This document shows positions 40,101 to 50,903 of a stretch of DNA of 64,000 nucleotides, piece after piece. The position numbers and the translations under genes were made by a program. This DNA is from Sycobia sp. Sy_11. Lineage: Eukaryota > Arthropoda > Insecta > Hymenoptera > Epichrysomallidae. Each line of letters opens with the position of its first letter. Position 1 is the first letter of the stretch. The stretch is taken from positions 3,494,001 through 3,558,000 of the forward strand of contig JACCIC010000001.1 of assembly GCA_018907035.1 (NCBI GenBank), read 5' to 3'. The notes beneath the pieces were generated by a model. That model was not told the origin of the DNA and did not search any database. It saw only the letters and a list, made by a program, of their open reading frames with translations.

Positions 40101-41083
40101 ATTGCAAAGATCTCATTTCTTCCACATCACCCGATAAACAACTCTGCGGAATATTTTTACCGACAGATGCAAGTAAACCTGCAGGTCTCTGCAAGGTAAG
40201 AACATTTAGTTATGTGTTATAAATCACTGACTGCTTTATCTATTTTTATACATAACATCAGGTCAATGATATTTATTTTGTTCACCTTGCACAATCTGTT
40301 AATTCTTCAACTTTAACTTACTAAACTGGCAATTCAAAAATTTTTTAATTTTTTATCAAGATCAATATTATATCCATGTTAAAAACAATATTATGTAATA
40401 CTTCTAGTATATTTTAATTTATTGAACAATATAATTAATTATATTTATTGAGCAACATAATATATTATTTTATAACTTTAGATTTAGAAAAGTTTTCAAA
40501 AGAATTGGTTGATACATAAAAAAATCGAACCAAAAAAAATCACCAATGAAAATTTATATTAATTTTTTTTCAAAAATTATTTTATATGTCATTTATTCAT
40601 ATCAATTAATTTACTTCAATATACCTAATAATCCTGACATCACAAATCCTCAATCAAACAATTTTCTTCAATTATATAATTTTATTCACATTTTCATCAA
40701 TAAGCATAGTTCAATTTGCTTCCTGGCCGCAATTATCCATCCAACTGTGTTCCATTCTATTGCATAGTTTTCAGCATCCATACTTATTTGTGACATATTA
40801 TTAGAATTTTCATTGTTACTTCCCACGTCATTTAACAGCATGGGAATTGATAAAAAAAATTATATGTATTTTTCAGGCTGACCGTGGAAATCCACTCATT
40901 GCTGGCAATACAATTATTGGAATTGCCAGCAGGACTCCAGTGAATTGCGACAATCGTATTCACGGCTCTGTATATACAAAAGTATCGGCTTTCGTGGATT
41001 CGATTCAACTCATTCTGAACGGAGAAGCACAAGAAATTTCATCCAAATTATACATCTATTCGAATCCTAAACATATACTTTAA
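37131..41083 (+). CDS. Secreted serine protease homolog SPH1 (catalytically dead), 4 exons
   Basis: Rebuilt from four exons: 37131-37194, 39430-39749, 39881-40195 and 40877-41083. Each intron has GT/AG ends, and the product is 301 residues. Exon 1 gives a hydrophobic signal peptide starting MNYYNVLLYVFIVSV. The mature chymotrypsin-like (S1A) domain begins at IVGGS (residues 28-32). The three usual disulfide pairs are present: C59/C75, C203/C217 and C232/C257. The triad is lost: LTSARC puts Arg74 where His57 belongs, Asp123 (SDIAVVK) is kept, and ADRGNP puts Arg236 where Ser195 belongs. Gly193 is Ala, and the S1-pocket position 189 is Gly. It therefore cannot be an active protease. Insect serine protease homologs act as cofactors in prophenoloxidase activation or occur in venom; a role here is inferred. 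Several N-glycosylation sequons (for example N78, N85, N117, N130) fit a secreted protein. SPH2 at 50840-59671 is its paralog. Confidence 0.88.
37195..39429 (+). other. SPH1 intron 1
   Basis: A 2.2-kb intron. The - strand at about 37.8-39.2 kb shows interrupted coding-like stretches (for example VYEIISLYTSLI near 37.97 kb) that could be a decayed retroelement. The family was not identified. Confidence 0.5.
39430..39749 (+). CDS. SPH1 exon 2 (IVGG start, His-to-Arg, Asp)
   Basis: The exon starts after the acceptor TATCAG and completes the split Thr codon. It runs 106 codons from LNEET-IVGGS to SDIAVVK and ends at an AAG|GT donor. It carries the N-terminus of the protease domain, the first disulfide (CGAG...ARC) and the catalytic Asp loop. 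The catalytic-His motif reads SARC instead of AAHC. Confidence 0.85.
39881..40195 (+). CDS. SPH1 exon 3
   Basis: The exon starts after the acceptor GATTTAG and encodes 105 residues from LNGSLHIEHN to PAGLCK, then the donor AAG|GTAAGA. It contains SGYGA (the counterpart of the GWG segment of active S1 proteases), the C168/C182 equivalents and the first cysteine of the last disulfide. Confidence 0.86.
40877..41083 (+). CDS. SPH1 exon 4 (Ser-to-Arg active site, C-terminus)
   Basis: The exon starts after TTTTTCAG and reads ADRGNPLIAG, the position of GDSGGPL in active enzymes, so the nucleophile Ser is Arg. It continues through the conserved VNCDN cysteine to a TAA stop. A possible AATAAA polyadenylation signal lies at 41241-41246. 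Confidence 0.86.
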   Translation, partial: ADRGNPLIAGNTIIGIASRTPVNCDNRIHGSVYTKVSAFVDSIQLILNGEAQEISSKLYIYSNPKHIL

Positions 41084-41689
41084 AAATTTTTGTACAAATA
41101 CGTTATATTTAAATTAAAAATATTTTTTCTATTCGATGGTTTATTTATTTCACCATCATCAATTCGAAAACGATTACAGTTTTTTAAGAGAACTTATTGT
41201 TTCGACCACGTATTATTTTTCATCTTGCCATCCATTAGAAAATAAATCTTGCACTTATAGCAATATTTTAGTTAAAAAATCTTAATTTAATTTAAAATAT
41301 AAATTATAATAAAAAATAACAATTTCATTTAAAATTTTTTTTGTCAATTTTACGTTTATATATTTACTAGAAATTTCCAAATGAATATCGATGTAATTAT
41401 ACGAAGCAGAATATACCTGATTTAACTTTTTTACTCTAGTCTTTTCTTTTCAGGAAAACCGTTATTATTATCTTTCGTTGTTACAAAAAAAACCATGTTG
41501 TTGCTAAGAACACTAATAGTTCTCAGCAAAATAAATACTCTATTATAATTTATGAATATATAGAAATACAAAAATATGTTAAAATACTTGAAAGTTAAAA
41601 TAATATTTTGTAAGTAAATTTAATTATATAATAATGAACTCTCTTGCGTGAGCTGTTCGTAAAGGACAACCTGCCTCCACTACCTTAAA

Positions 41690-41760
41690 TTTAGATTCAC
41701 TTTTGGTGTCCGACGTTTCGAACCGCTGCGGTTCATCCTCAGCAACTAAACGAGGAAGGA
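41690..41760 (-). ncRNA. Penelope-like retroelement hammerhead motif
   Basis: On the - strand: CTGAGGA (41742-41736), a hairpin GAACCGC-A-GCGGTTC, then GAAAC and GTC. The stretch between core and cleavage triplet is a self-complementary ACGT, reminiscent of the minimal stem III reported for hammerheads of Penelope-like retroelements. No stem I was found and no reverse transcriptase sequence was recognised nearby. Confidence 0.35.
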
Positions 41761-41970
41761 ACTTTGAAAATCCTATCATGTTATATTAGAAAAGCATGAA
41801 TTTTACCATTCAAAAGCTTTTAGAAATTCTCGAAGAATTGATTTGCAAACTTTGTATATTATCATCGTTATCGGAGAGCTATATATAGGTTATACACTGT
41901 TTTTTACCCTGCATTTACTTGTGATTAACATTTTTCAACGTTTTGTTAGTTCAGCAGGCGTTTGTATTAT

Positions 41971-41978
<8 letters not shown>

Positions 41979-42019
<41 letters not shown>
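41979..42019. repeat. (AT)20 microsatellite
   Basis: Perfect dinucleotide repeat between SPH1 and the lectin. Confidence 0.96.
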
Positions 42020-42021
<2 letters not shown>

Positions 42022-43472
42022 TCTACCACAAATTTAATTACACGTGATAATTTATTAATTTTCTTGGACATTGCTTAACTTCGTTAGTACTTTTCCTTTC
42101 CTCTTTGACAAATTGAAGATCTTACAAATCATCGCGTAAAAGTACACCTAATGAAATGGTTTTAAGAATATTCTATCCGCAATAGTCAAATTTTATAATT
42201 TTTTTTGCCAATTTTAAATAATTTCAAGCTTAAAAAACAAAAAAAATGTACATTCAGGTATAAATATCATACGTTTATTCATTAAATTTTTATATTCCTT
42301 GTAAATATACAGTGATTGGATTCTTTCTAAAAATATTAAAATATACAAGAGTATGGTAAACAACTGATTGCGCATGCTCCGGTTCCTATATCAGTTTTCG
42401 GACAACATGTTGGAATGCAAATAAGTATTTACTTACTTTAATGACATTATTTCTACATTTTGCACACAATAACGTACTTCGAATACTATCATCTAAAAGG
42501 AGAAAGTTAGACGTTCATAATAATAGTTTTGTACTCGTAAACACTCTTTTGTTGCTTCACAAAAGTCACTTTCGACCTTGCATAAGAGGCTATATATAAA
42601 TCGTGCAAAAGTCGCACCTTCATCGTTTGACTATATTTTCTATTGGTAATCAAGGATAAAAAATTGTTGTACTGGCTTGTAGAGTGCAAAAGATGCATTA
42701 TGGAATTTCACATCTGCGAAAGGGTTTTACAATAGGATACTGTTTTAAATGAACTGCACATTTATAGATCTATTAATGCTAATTTAAGTTTTCATTAAAC
42801 TCCTGAATCCGAGCTGCTAAAATACGAATGTTTTATTTATTTTATGATACTGAACTTGCGAGAAAATCTTAAAGAATGGACCAAAAAAAATCTAAATTTA
42901 CCGTTGACATGAGAGTTACATAGTACAATAGTTATGTTTTTATAAACAAAATGCGTGTATTACAAATATTAATAGAAATAAAACTTAATAATCTAAAACA
43001 TTGATTTTATTCAATTTCGTTTTTATTACATTATGTGTTTAATTAACATGTAAAGAAAACAATTATATCTTATTATCTTAGACGACGATATCTTAATAAA
43101 TCTTTTCAATATAAACTACTAACTTCTTAGTTAAAAACTACATTCTCTCCATGTGAACACTGTCTTATCTTTATACCCATACGAGTTATTTTTGGTTTTC
43201 ATCCATGGTGCCCTCGTACATGCGGTGGACATTTTTTTTGCCAATACCATCAGATTCAGCGTCATCTCAATTAACAATAATAACGATTTCTGCCATACTT
43301 GTAAATGGAACATAATTATATAATGGAGCATAATGTAATGGAAAATAACATTTTTGATCATCCGATTATCCATTAAACTTTGACATCATTCAATGGGTAA
43401 AATTTACTCATAATTTAATATCCATTATTATGCCGATACTTCATAGCAGCAGTAGTTCCACAATAATCCCGC

Positions 43473-43792
43473 TTAGCGGCCGAAGAGCCTCAGATCACAA
43501 TTCTTCAGGATTATTTCGCAAACGAACGGCTGAGCCGTGTTGCAGAGATAATCGTCCAGACCTCCCCCGACGATCCTGCCACAGTTCTGGGCATTTAAAT
43601 TTTTTTCGCTCGGGTGTTGGGGGTGCCATTTGTAAAGGTCCCGATTCATCGGCTCGTCGAGTACCGTGACCCAGTCGCCCTCCTTGAACTGGTCGTGAAC
43701 GCCGATGAATAATCCTTCTTTTTTACTGGATTGCGCGTACAGCTCGTTCAAGTACTGCCTCTTGGCTGAAGAGGTGGCGACGGCTAAGTGTC
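43473..43792 (-). CDS. C-type lectin exon 3 (CTLD core)
   Basis: The exon starts after TTATAG and encodes HLAVATSS through QPFVCEI and a short tail ending FGR-stop. It holds the WVTVL strand and the two conserved C-terminal cysteines of the CTLD (NC..YLC..FVC). Confidence 0.87.
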
Positions 43793-45479
43793 CTATAAAC
43801 ATAAAAAATGCAGTTGGAGATTGCGAAGTGTAATTGTCAGAAATATCTGAGTTTTTTTATCGACGAATCTTCTTTCATTCAAATGAACTAAATTTAGCTG
43901 GTATAAACGATCCCTCCGGTACGAATGAAAAGCCGTAATTTCGATCAAGATTCAAAAAAAGAAAAAAAATCGTACACTTCTGATCAAATTACTGAGAGAT
44001 CAACGCGGTGTCGTTTTATGTCTGAAATTGCAGTACATATACACAAAAAATAATAGAAATCTTCTATTGGCTATAAAATTTTCATGAGTAAAAAATGCAT
44101 TTTGCATACGGAATGAAAGTTATGAATTCATCAAAGTTTGTCATCGACAAAGTCATAACGGATTTACCATATAGCATGCATAGAAGCTTTTAACCGTAAT
44201 ATTCGAAGAATGAGCATGGAAGAAAGTATTAGCGTAAGCTCCCAGTACGATTTACGGAAAGTATATATACACTATTATAAAAATTGAGTTGTTCGCATCA
44301 AAAAATTATCTAACTACATAACGTATCCAATTTCATACTAAAAATACAATCTCTTCGTAAAAAAAAACCTATAATACTGATGGAATTAGTCGATGACTTT
44401 CTTACATACATGGCGATAACATTATAAAGTATATATATATTTTTATAAAAGTATATATATATATGTATATATTTTTCAGAAAATCAGACGTATTGGTTAG
44501 TAATGTGCAAGCGTTGCGTAAAATCTAAAAATACGTTAGCTGTTTGAAATATTAATAATTAGGATAGAGAAATTTTGGTAAAAAATTAGGATTTGATCAA
44601 TAAAAAGCATAATGACACAAACTAAGTATTAAAAATTGTTTTTTACTTAACTTTTTTATTTAACTTTTTTACTAAGCCCTTTCAAAATTTGCTATAAGAA
44701 CTTTGAATGATTTTTTACAACCGGAACTTTCCTAACTATTTCACGATCCTGGAAATATTTTATGTAAGCTTTCTGGAATATTTCCTTATCTTTCGGAAAG
44801 CTAGCAGCTATTTTTTCGGAAACTCAAAGAACTTCTCTATTAAAGATTCTATTAAAGATTCCCTCAAAGATTTTTTTAAGCTTCTGAGAAATCTTTATGA
44901 GAATAATTTATTCTATACATGTCATGCTTCGAAAAAATATTTTATGTAAGCTCCCAAGAAGGTTCCAAATATTTATTTTAAGCCTTCGGAAAATTTCGTA
45001 ATTTTTAAAATTATATAAGATAATAATGAAAAATACTAAAATATTAGATGATATTAAAGTATTTCTTATGTCAAAATCCTTATTTACCTCCTTCGTTAAT
45101 GCAGGCGTTCCTGGCGGCGTTCCAGGTCAACTTCTCCAAATGTAGCTTAAACGCGCTGTCTTCGATAACCTTGTAGCCGTTAGATACTTGTTTCTGCTTA
45201 GCGATGCACTCCTTGTCAGTTGGAATCGAGGTGGGGCAGAAAATATTACAGACGGTATCTTGAGATATTATGGGACATAATTGGCCTATGGGATTTGAAC
45301 AATCTTTTAAATCGCATATTAATTTTTTCATTAAAGTGAAAAAGACATGAGTGATTGGTCAAAAGTCGTTCCTTTTAAAAAAAAAAGAAATTATATACTT
45401 TACCAGTAATTAATTGCGATCTAACGAACGTATGATTCCACAACAAAAAGGTAACGAAGATGCTAATGAAGAATCCCAT
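43473..45479 (-). CDS. Secreted C-type lectin (hemolymph LPS-binding protein type), 3 exons
   Basis: Three - strand exons, 45404-45479, 45088-45303 and 43473-43792, join in phase (G+AT = Asp, G+GA = Gly) to about 203 residues. A signal peptide (MGFFISIFVTFLLW) is followed by a Cys-rich segment (DCSNPIGQLCP), then a C-type lectin domain: GYKVIEDSAFKLHLEKLTWN, ACINEGGHLAVATS, LFIGVHDQFKEGDWVTVLDE, QNCGRI and QPFVCEI. The GVHD..EGDWVTVL block is typical of insect hemolymph lipopolysaccharide-binding proteins, which bind microbial sugars outside the cell. The usual WND reads LDD and no clear EPN or QPD is seen, so calcium-dependent sugar binding may be altered. The gene lies between two serine protease homologs on the other strand. 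Family assignment rests on recognised motifs; function is inferred. Confidence 0.87.
45088..45303 (-). CDS. C-type lectin exon 2 (Cys-rich stalk and start of CTLD)
   Basis: The exon starts after an AAAAG acceptor with a weak pyrimidine tract, chosen because its phase matches exon 1. It encodes six cysteines of a pre-domain segment, then GYKVIEDSAFKLHLEKLTWN and ACINEGG, and ends at GGAG|GTAAAT. Confidence 0.8.
45404..45479 (-). CDS. C-type lectin exon 1 (signal peptide)
   Basis: A 76-nt exon reading from ATG at 45479 to the donor TG|GTAAAG. It encodes a 25-residue leader with a hydrophobic core (FFISIFVTFLLW). A TATA box lies 46 nt upstream of the ATG. Intron 1 is only 100 nt. Confidence 0.8.
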
Positions 45480-45524
45480 AGCTGCTAACTTTCACTTTTC
45501 AGTAGTTATAATCCGTAGTTATAC

Positions 45525-45532
45525 TATTTATA
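45525..45532 (-). promoter_or_regulatory. TATA box of the C-type lectin gene
   Basis: TATAAATA read on the - strand, ending 46 nt upstream of the lectin ATG. The distance leaves room for a 5' leader of only about 15-20 nt. Confidence 0.5.
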
Positions 45533-47601
45533 CTAAATCTGCATTCAAATTTGCAGTATTTTTCTACGATATTTATGTAAATGAGATTTCATTTACAATA
45601 TAATGATATTATTATCGTTCTTCGTTAATTCAAAGCAACTGAATAGGTTTCAGAATGTTTATTCATGTGTGACGAGCAGGTTAATCAGTAAAGTATTAAA
45701 ATTAATGTTTGCATCTTCGAAATAAACTTAAGTATTATATTATATAAAAATGAGAACCAATCGTGAAGTAAGAGCACCTTTTACTGAACAGCGACTGTGA
45801 GATTTAACATCAAAACTTTCATTTACGCTCTAAAACAATCTTCTTTAAATGGCTCATGAGACAATGATCAATGATAATTGCATATAGTTGCATTGGCTTT
45901 TTGTTATGAAATAAAGTAATGACATAAATTGTCCTAAAAACTGGGGAACATTACAAACTTATTGTACTAATCACGATAACCAAGGCTATTTTTGGAATGC
46001 GTTTTCTTAAAAATGTATTCCTGGACCGATCTGAAATTTTTATGGAGAAAAATATAAGCCAAAAACAGTGTTTTTAGGACCATCTTGTGTTAAATAATGT
46101 TCCATGTATACCCAGATGTGTAGGATGTTGGATGCGGAAATATTGCAGAATTCACGTTTCATTTGCGATTAAAATTACCTATGGAACAATAATAATCCTA
46201 AAGATCATCCTTTCTATTTTCATTTGTATCCATACAAAGATAAAAATAAATTTTTTATTTTAACCATTAATATGTACGATGCATACACTATGCATTAATA
46301 ATGATAAGATAGATTATATGTTATCTTTCAACATTGTTAAAAACTTCCAAGGAAAACTATGATAGGAACAAATTTTTTATCAAAAAAACAAATTAAAAAA
46401 ATTAATTTGCAATGATAATGCATAAGGAAAATTGCAATTTTACATATAGTTAGTTTCATACGTCGTGTGTTTCTTTTTATAATGGTTATCGTATTGTAAA
46501 TTCTAAAAATATCTTCTAAATATAGAAAATTATAACTATGACAGATTGATGAAAATTTCAACGATGTATATCATTATGAAAATATCAGTGGCCTCACGAC
46601 CACTGATAGAAGCAATGAAAACGAATACAATCTATTGTATTCCGGCGGAAACCGGAAAATAAATTCAACATTGGGATTATATATATAAGGTTTTTCATGG
46701 TGAAAAACACATTTGCTGGAATATATGATTTTTTGCTATTTACTTACTAATAAAGGATGTCTATAGTCATTGGATAACTAACTAAAGCTGAAAAATAAAT
46801 AAGTTAATAATCATCATTATAACGTAAAAGACTCTCCATCTTGATGAAATAATTACGGTAAATTTTATAATTTTTAATAAAGCCTGAAGAGGATGGCGAA
46901 TCTAGCCACCATTTCAATCTAGCCAATCATTTCAACTGTATATGAAGTGAAGTTTAGTTTTTTTAAGAAAAGTACAGGTTTTTTCCTTTATACATAAAAA
47001 TGAATAGCTCTTTTATGACAGTGGATCTATATTCTATTTGTTTTAATGTCAATATTGTTTATATGAATTCCTCTTCGTTATTTACAAATTTTCAATATTT
47101 TTCAAGTTATTAGTTATATTTACATGCATACAGAATTCTTCTATACAAGTTAAACTTTCCTACATTAGTATCAACAAAATAAAATATTTATTCATTTCAC
47201 TGTAAATTTCAAAAAGCTGATGTTATCGTATTGACTAAATCTACTAGGTGTTTATATTTTCTAGCGCCTCTCCTTCTTTTTAATGACTATAAAAATTGGT
47301 TGTACACATAAAAAAATAAGAACTCTTAGTGTCTTCATATTAAGCTAGAAACCTATAGCCTACGTATAAAAATACATAGAAGGAAGGTCCATTGGTAGAA
47401 AAAAAGGAAAGGTAATCATTTTTTTATTACATCTAATCATTTTATTAAGGTGAAAGCAACTGATCCTCCGGTGACTGTAGAATACGATTAGTCTTTGGTG
47501 AATACGATTTTAAACTATAATGTTAAATTTGGATTGGTTTTAAATTTTATTCAAAAGTTGGAAATACATGTTTAATCATTTTCTTTCAAATTTCTTTACT
47601 T

Positions 47602-47662
<61 letters not shown>
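47602..47662. repeat. (TA)n microsatellite, one interruption
   Basis: About 30 TA units with one AA break. Confidence 0.95.
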
Positions 47663-47666
<4 letters not shown>

Positions 47667-48317
47667 TCTATATGTGCTTTGCTTTTAATAATATTATGTA
47701 TTATATGTCTATCATTATTTCTAATAAATAAGTAAAAATTTAAGGAGTGTTTTATTTAGTGGTGATAACTAGTTACTTTTATTCTTTTGTTTAAAATGTA
47801 TATTAAAATATTTATAGTTTAACATGCTTTAGAATTCGTTTCACAAAAAAATTTTTTCACAAACAAATTTTTTTAGTGTAACACTTGTAACTTCTTTTCT
47901 ATATGGTAATTTTATTACTAGCTATTACATTTTTAGAATTTATTTTAATATATGTAAAATACACAATAATTTAATAATAATGTTCCTTTTTCAAAGTATT
48001 TCGATAATTACTGTTAATTTATTTAAAAAAGAGGTCTCATATACTTCCGTTTGTAATTAAAAACACAATACGTACGAATTCATCTTATGAATTCAATTAT
48101 TTTATTTTTCATTGCAGTAACAGAGATATGTTTCAAGGGTTTTAATAAACAAGCTTCAAAAATTAATCGTATCTCCAAATCCTTTAATTTATTTGCGTTT
48201 ATTGAATCACGACTCGTTGCATTTAACAAGACAAGCATAAAAACAATTTTAAGTAAATGTCATCCAGGTTCAAGTTATAATAGGCATGGCTCGTGTTCAG
48301 TGCAAGTACTAAGTACG

Positions 48318-48350
48318 TATTATATATATATATATATGTATATATATATC
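48318..48350. repeat. (TA)n microsatellite, one interruption
   Basis: About 16 units with a TG interruption. Confidence 0.88.
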
Positions 48351-49040
48351 TTAAGGATTGCCATCGAAAATACGTAAAATGTATTCACAGACTACTAAAA
48401 TGAAGAACAAGAAAAAAAAAAGTAAAAAAATCGAACCTTTAAAATTGAAAGATTTGAGAGCTACAGATGCTTGAAGACATAAGGATGTTGTCTCGTGCGA
48501 CTTAAACATATTTGGGACATAAAAAATTCGGTAGAGATGCTCCAGGGAAAACGAGATGCGATTAGGGTCAGATTTTAAGTCACTCCTTTATACCTTATGG
48601 GTCTTCCTCGTTAACAAGTTTAAGATTGGTTGTTGTGTTAAAAACTTCCCTCGTCTATTCAAATTAATCATAACAGTTATCCATTTTGTTTTTTTAAAAC
48701 GGCTGTACTAGTGATCATTTCAATTTTAATAACTGATCAGGTATTAATATTCTATGAAAAATCTGAGCGAAATAGATTTTTTTTAACGAAGAAAATAAGA
48801 TATAAAAAATTACTAAGAATTTTAACTACCTATAATTATATATTATCATACAATACTTTGTTGCTATCTATTATATAAAAATATGTAAAGCATATAATCA
48901 AACTGAAATGTTTTATTCCCAACAACAACAACATCATTTTCGCAAGCATTTTAAATATAAATGTTTATGCATAAGAGCATCGATTACTGGTAGAAACTTT
49001 TGGTGAATATGCTTTCGTAATTAAAAAAATAATTAGTCAA

Positions 49041-49600
49041 TTTAAAAGTAGCGATTTCGATTTGACAGACAATGAACATCCTGGTGCACTCGAGACATCG
49101 AATTGCAGGTGTTATCGAAGGAAGACCCGACCTAATCAAAACAAAAGTTAACACAAATGCTTAGTCTGATCCAAGAAATTATTTACCAACGTTTAAAAGA
49201 AACTTAGGGATCGCTAACGACGATAAATTATTAATTTGAATCATGTATTGATAAAAAAAAATGCCCGGAATGAGCCCGTAGACATGACAAAGTTATTTTG
49301 CTACGTGACAACGAGTCGTCTCATATCACTAAGCCGATGAAGGAGCCATTGAAAGCACTTAAAGAGGTAGTGTTAATGCATCCGCCGTACTCTCCAAACC
49401 TCACCCTATTCGCCTCACATCTCTGCGCATCGATGAGACAGTCACTTGCAGAGCAACGCTTCGCCAATTTTGATGAAGTTGAAAAATAGCTCGTCGAATG
49501 GTTTTCCTCGAGAGACAAAACTTTTTTGGAATGGTATTCATAATTTCCCTGAAAGATGGGTGAAATGTCTAGAATTAAATGGTCGGTACTTTGAATAAAA
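49041..49600 (+). mobile_element. Decayed mariner, third lineage
   Basis: Remnants include FKSSDFDLTDNE (compare FKSGDFDVEDKE in the intact element), HDKVILLRDNESSH around the second catalytic Asp, PPYSPN, and NFPERWVKCLELNGRYFE just before the stop. The third Asp is lost. About 500 bp encoding the first catalytic Asp region is missing or unrecognisable. It is related to the intact mariner but strongly diverged. Confidence 0.8.
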
Positions 49601-49686
49601 AAAGTTTGAAAATTATAGTATAAGTAAATTAAGTAAATTAAATGTTTTATTTATTCAAAAAGTCAGGAAATGTCAACTTACAATCT

Positions 49687-49687
<1 letters not shown>

Positions 49688-49741
<54 letters not shown>
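49688..49741. repeat. (AC)27 microsatellite
   Basis: Perfect dinucleotide repeat 90 bp after the decayed mariner at 49.0-49.6 kb. Confidence 0.97.
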
Positions 49742-49744
<3 letters not shown>

Positions 49745-50839
49745 ATACAAAACCAAGCCATAAAAAATAAAATGTGCTGTGCTAAAATTATGCTAAGAAT
49801 TTGGAATAAGATGATGTGACCGAATGCCAGAATTAATAGTGGACTGTTTTGCGGAAGACAAATTCGACTTAGATCAAATTAATGATTTTCACGGCTACAT
49901 CGCTTGTGCATTATATTCAATTCTATGGCTTAGATTAATAAATAAATTGTTTTATTTTATTTTCAATAATAATACAAAAAATTATTTACATTTCTTGTAA
50001 AACGAATCTTGAAAATCATAATGGGCCAATAATACTTATGCCAGCACTTAAACATTTTTTAGCATAACCATTGTTATAATGTTTGTACTACAATTAATCA
50101 GTAGTCCTAGATACCGTCGATTATGTTTAATCCGCTGTTTAAAAATTCAATTTCCTGTGTTTTGTAAGCTTTCTGTTTCTAATACTAAAAAAGATTATAA
50201 ATATAATGATTATAATTGTGGTATAGTCACAGGACTATTCTGAAAATCGAAGATAAAACAGAATGAGTCGTTCCGATCCATACTAGATACTTTATATATA
50301 GAGAACAGTTGATAAGAGATGCATCAGTTTGCGAACCGAACTATAAATAACTCTCGAAAGGAGATAGAATGCCATTTTGAATTTTTCGTAAAGGACCGAA
50401 AAGGAACATATTTAAGTATAAGAGATGTGCAGACAAATCCATTTTTTTAGTATAAGAATTATTTTAATAATTATAAAATAAATTTTAAAAAAGCCTAAAC
50501 TATAATTTGGTATCGTATCAACTAGGCCAGATCAAGGAACAATGGGATTTTTAAAAATTCTGCATATCAATATTCTTAGTTTTATTAAGGTTTTGAAAAG
50601 AGCTCGACCATACGGAAGCAATTGAAATGTAGATTAATGATAAAAATCGATTATTGTTACCACCGAATCTAAAAGTCTAATATACTGACGGATGTTCTTT
50701 TATCAAGAGAGAAGCTAATTGCTTGCAGCTGTTTGCTTCTCATTCGAGTTATAATTAACAAAAATATTAGTATTTATAGAATAATGCTATCTGCTTTCTT
50801 CATATTCTTGGATTGATAATCATAAAGCACGCGTGAAAA

Positions 50840-50903
50840 ATGGCTCGTTACAATATTCCTCTATATGTTTTTCTTACTTCTGTTACTGGGATGATTTATA
50901 CTA
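50840..50903 (+). CDS. SPH2 exon 1 (signal peptide)
   Basis: A 64-nt exon from ATG to a consensus donor (A|GTGAGT), encoding a hydrophobic leader. Length and splice phase equal those of SPH1 exon 1, and the leftover A joins CC of exon 2 to give Thr at the same residue. Confidence 0.82.

Larger units (their letters stand above)
45540..49040. other. No gene seen between lectin and mariner relic
   Basis: AT-rich, with one interrupted (TA)n tract and short unsupported frames at 46.3 and 48.1 kb. Confidence 0.55.
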
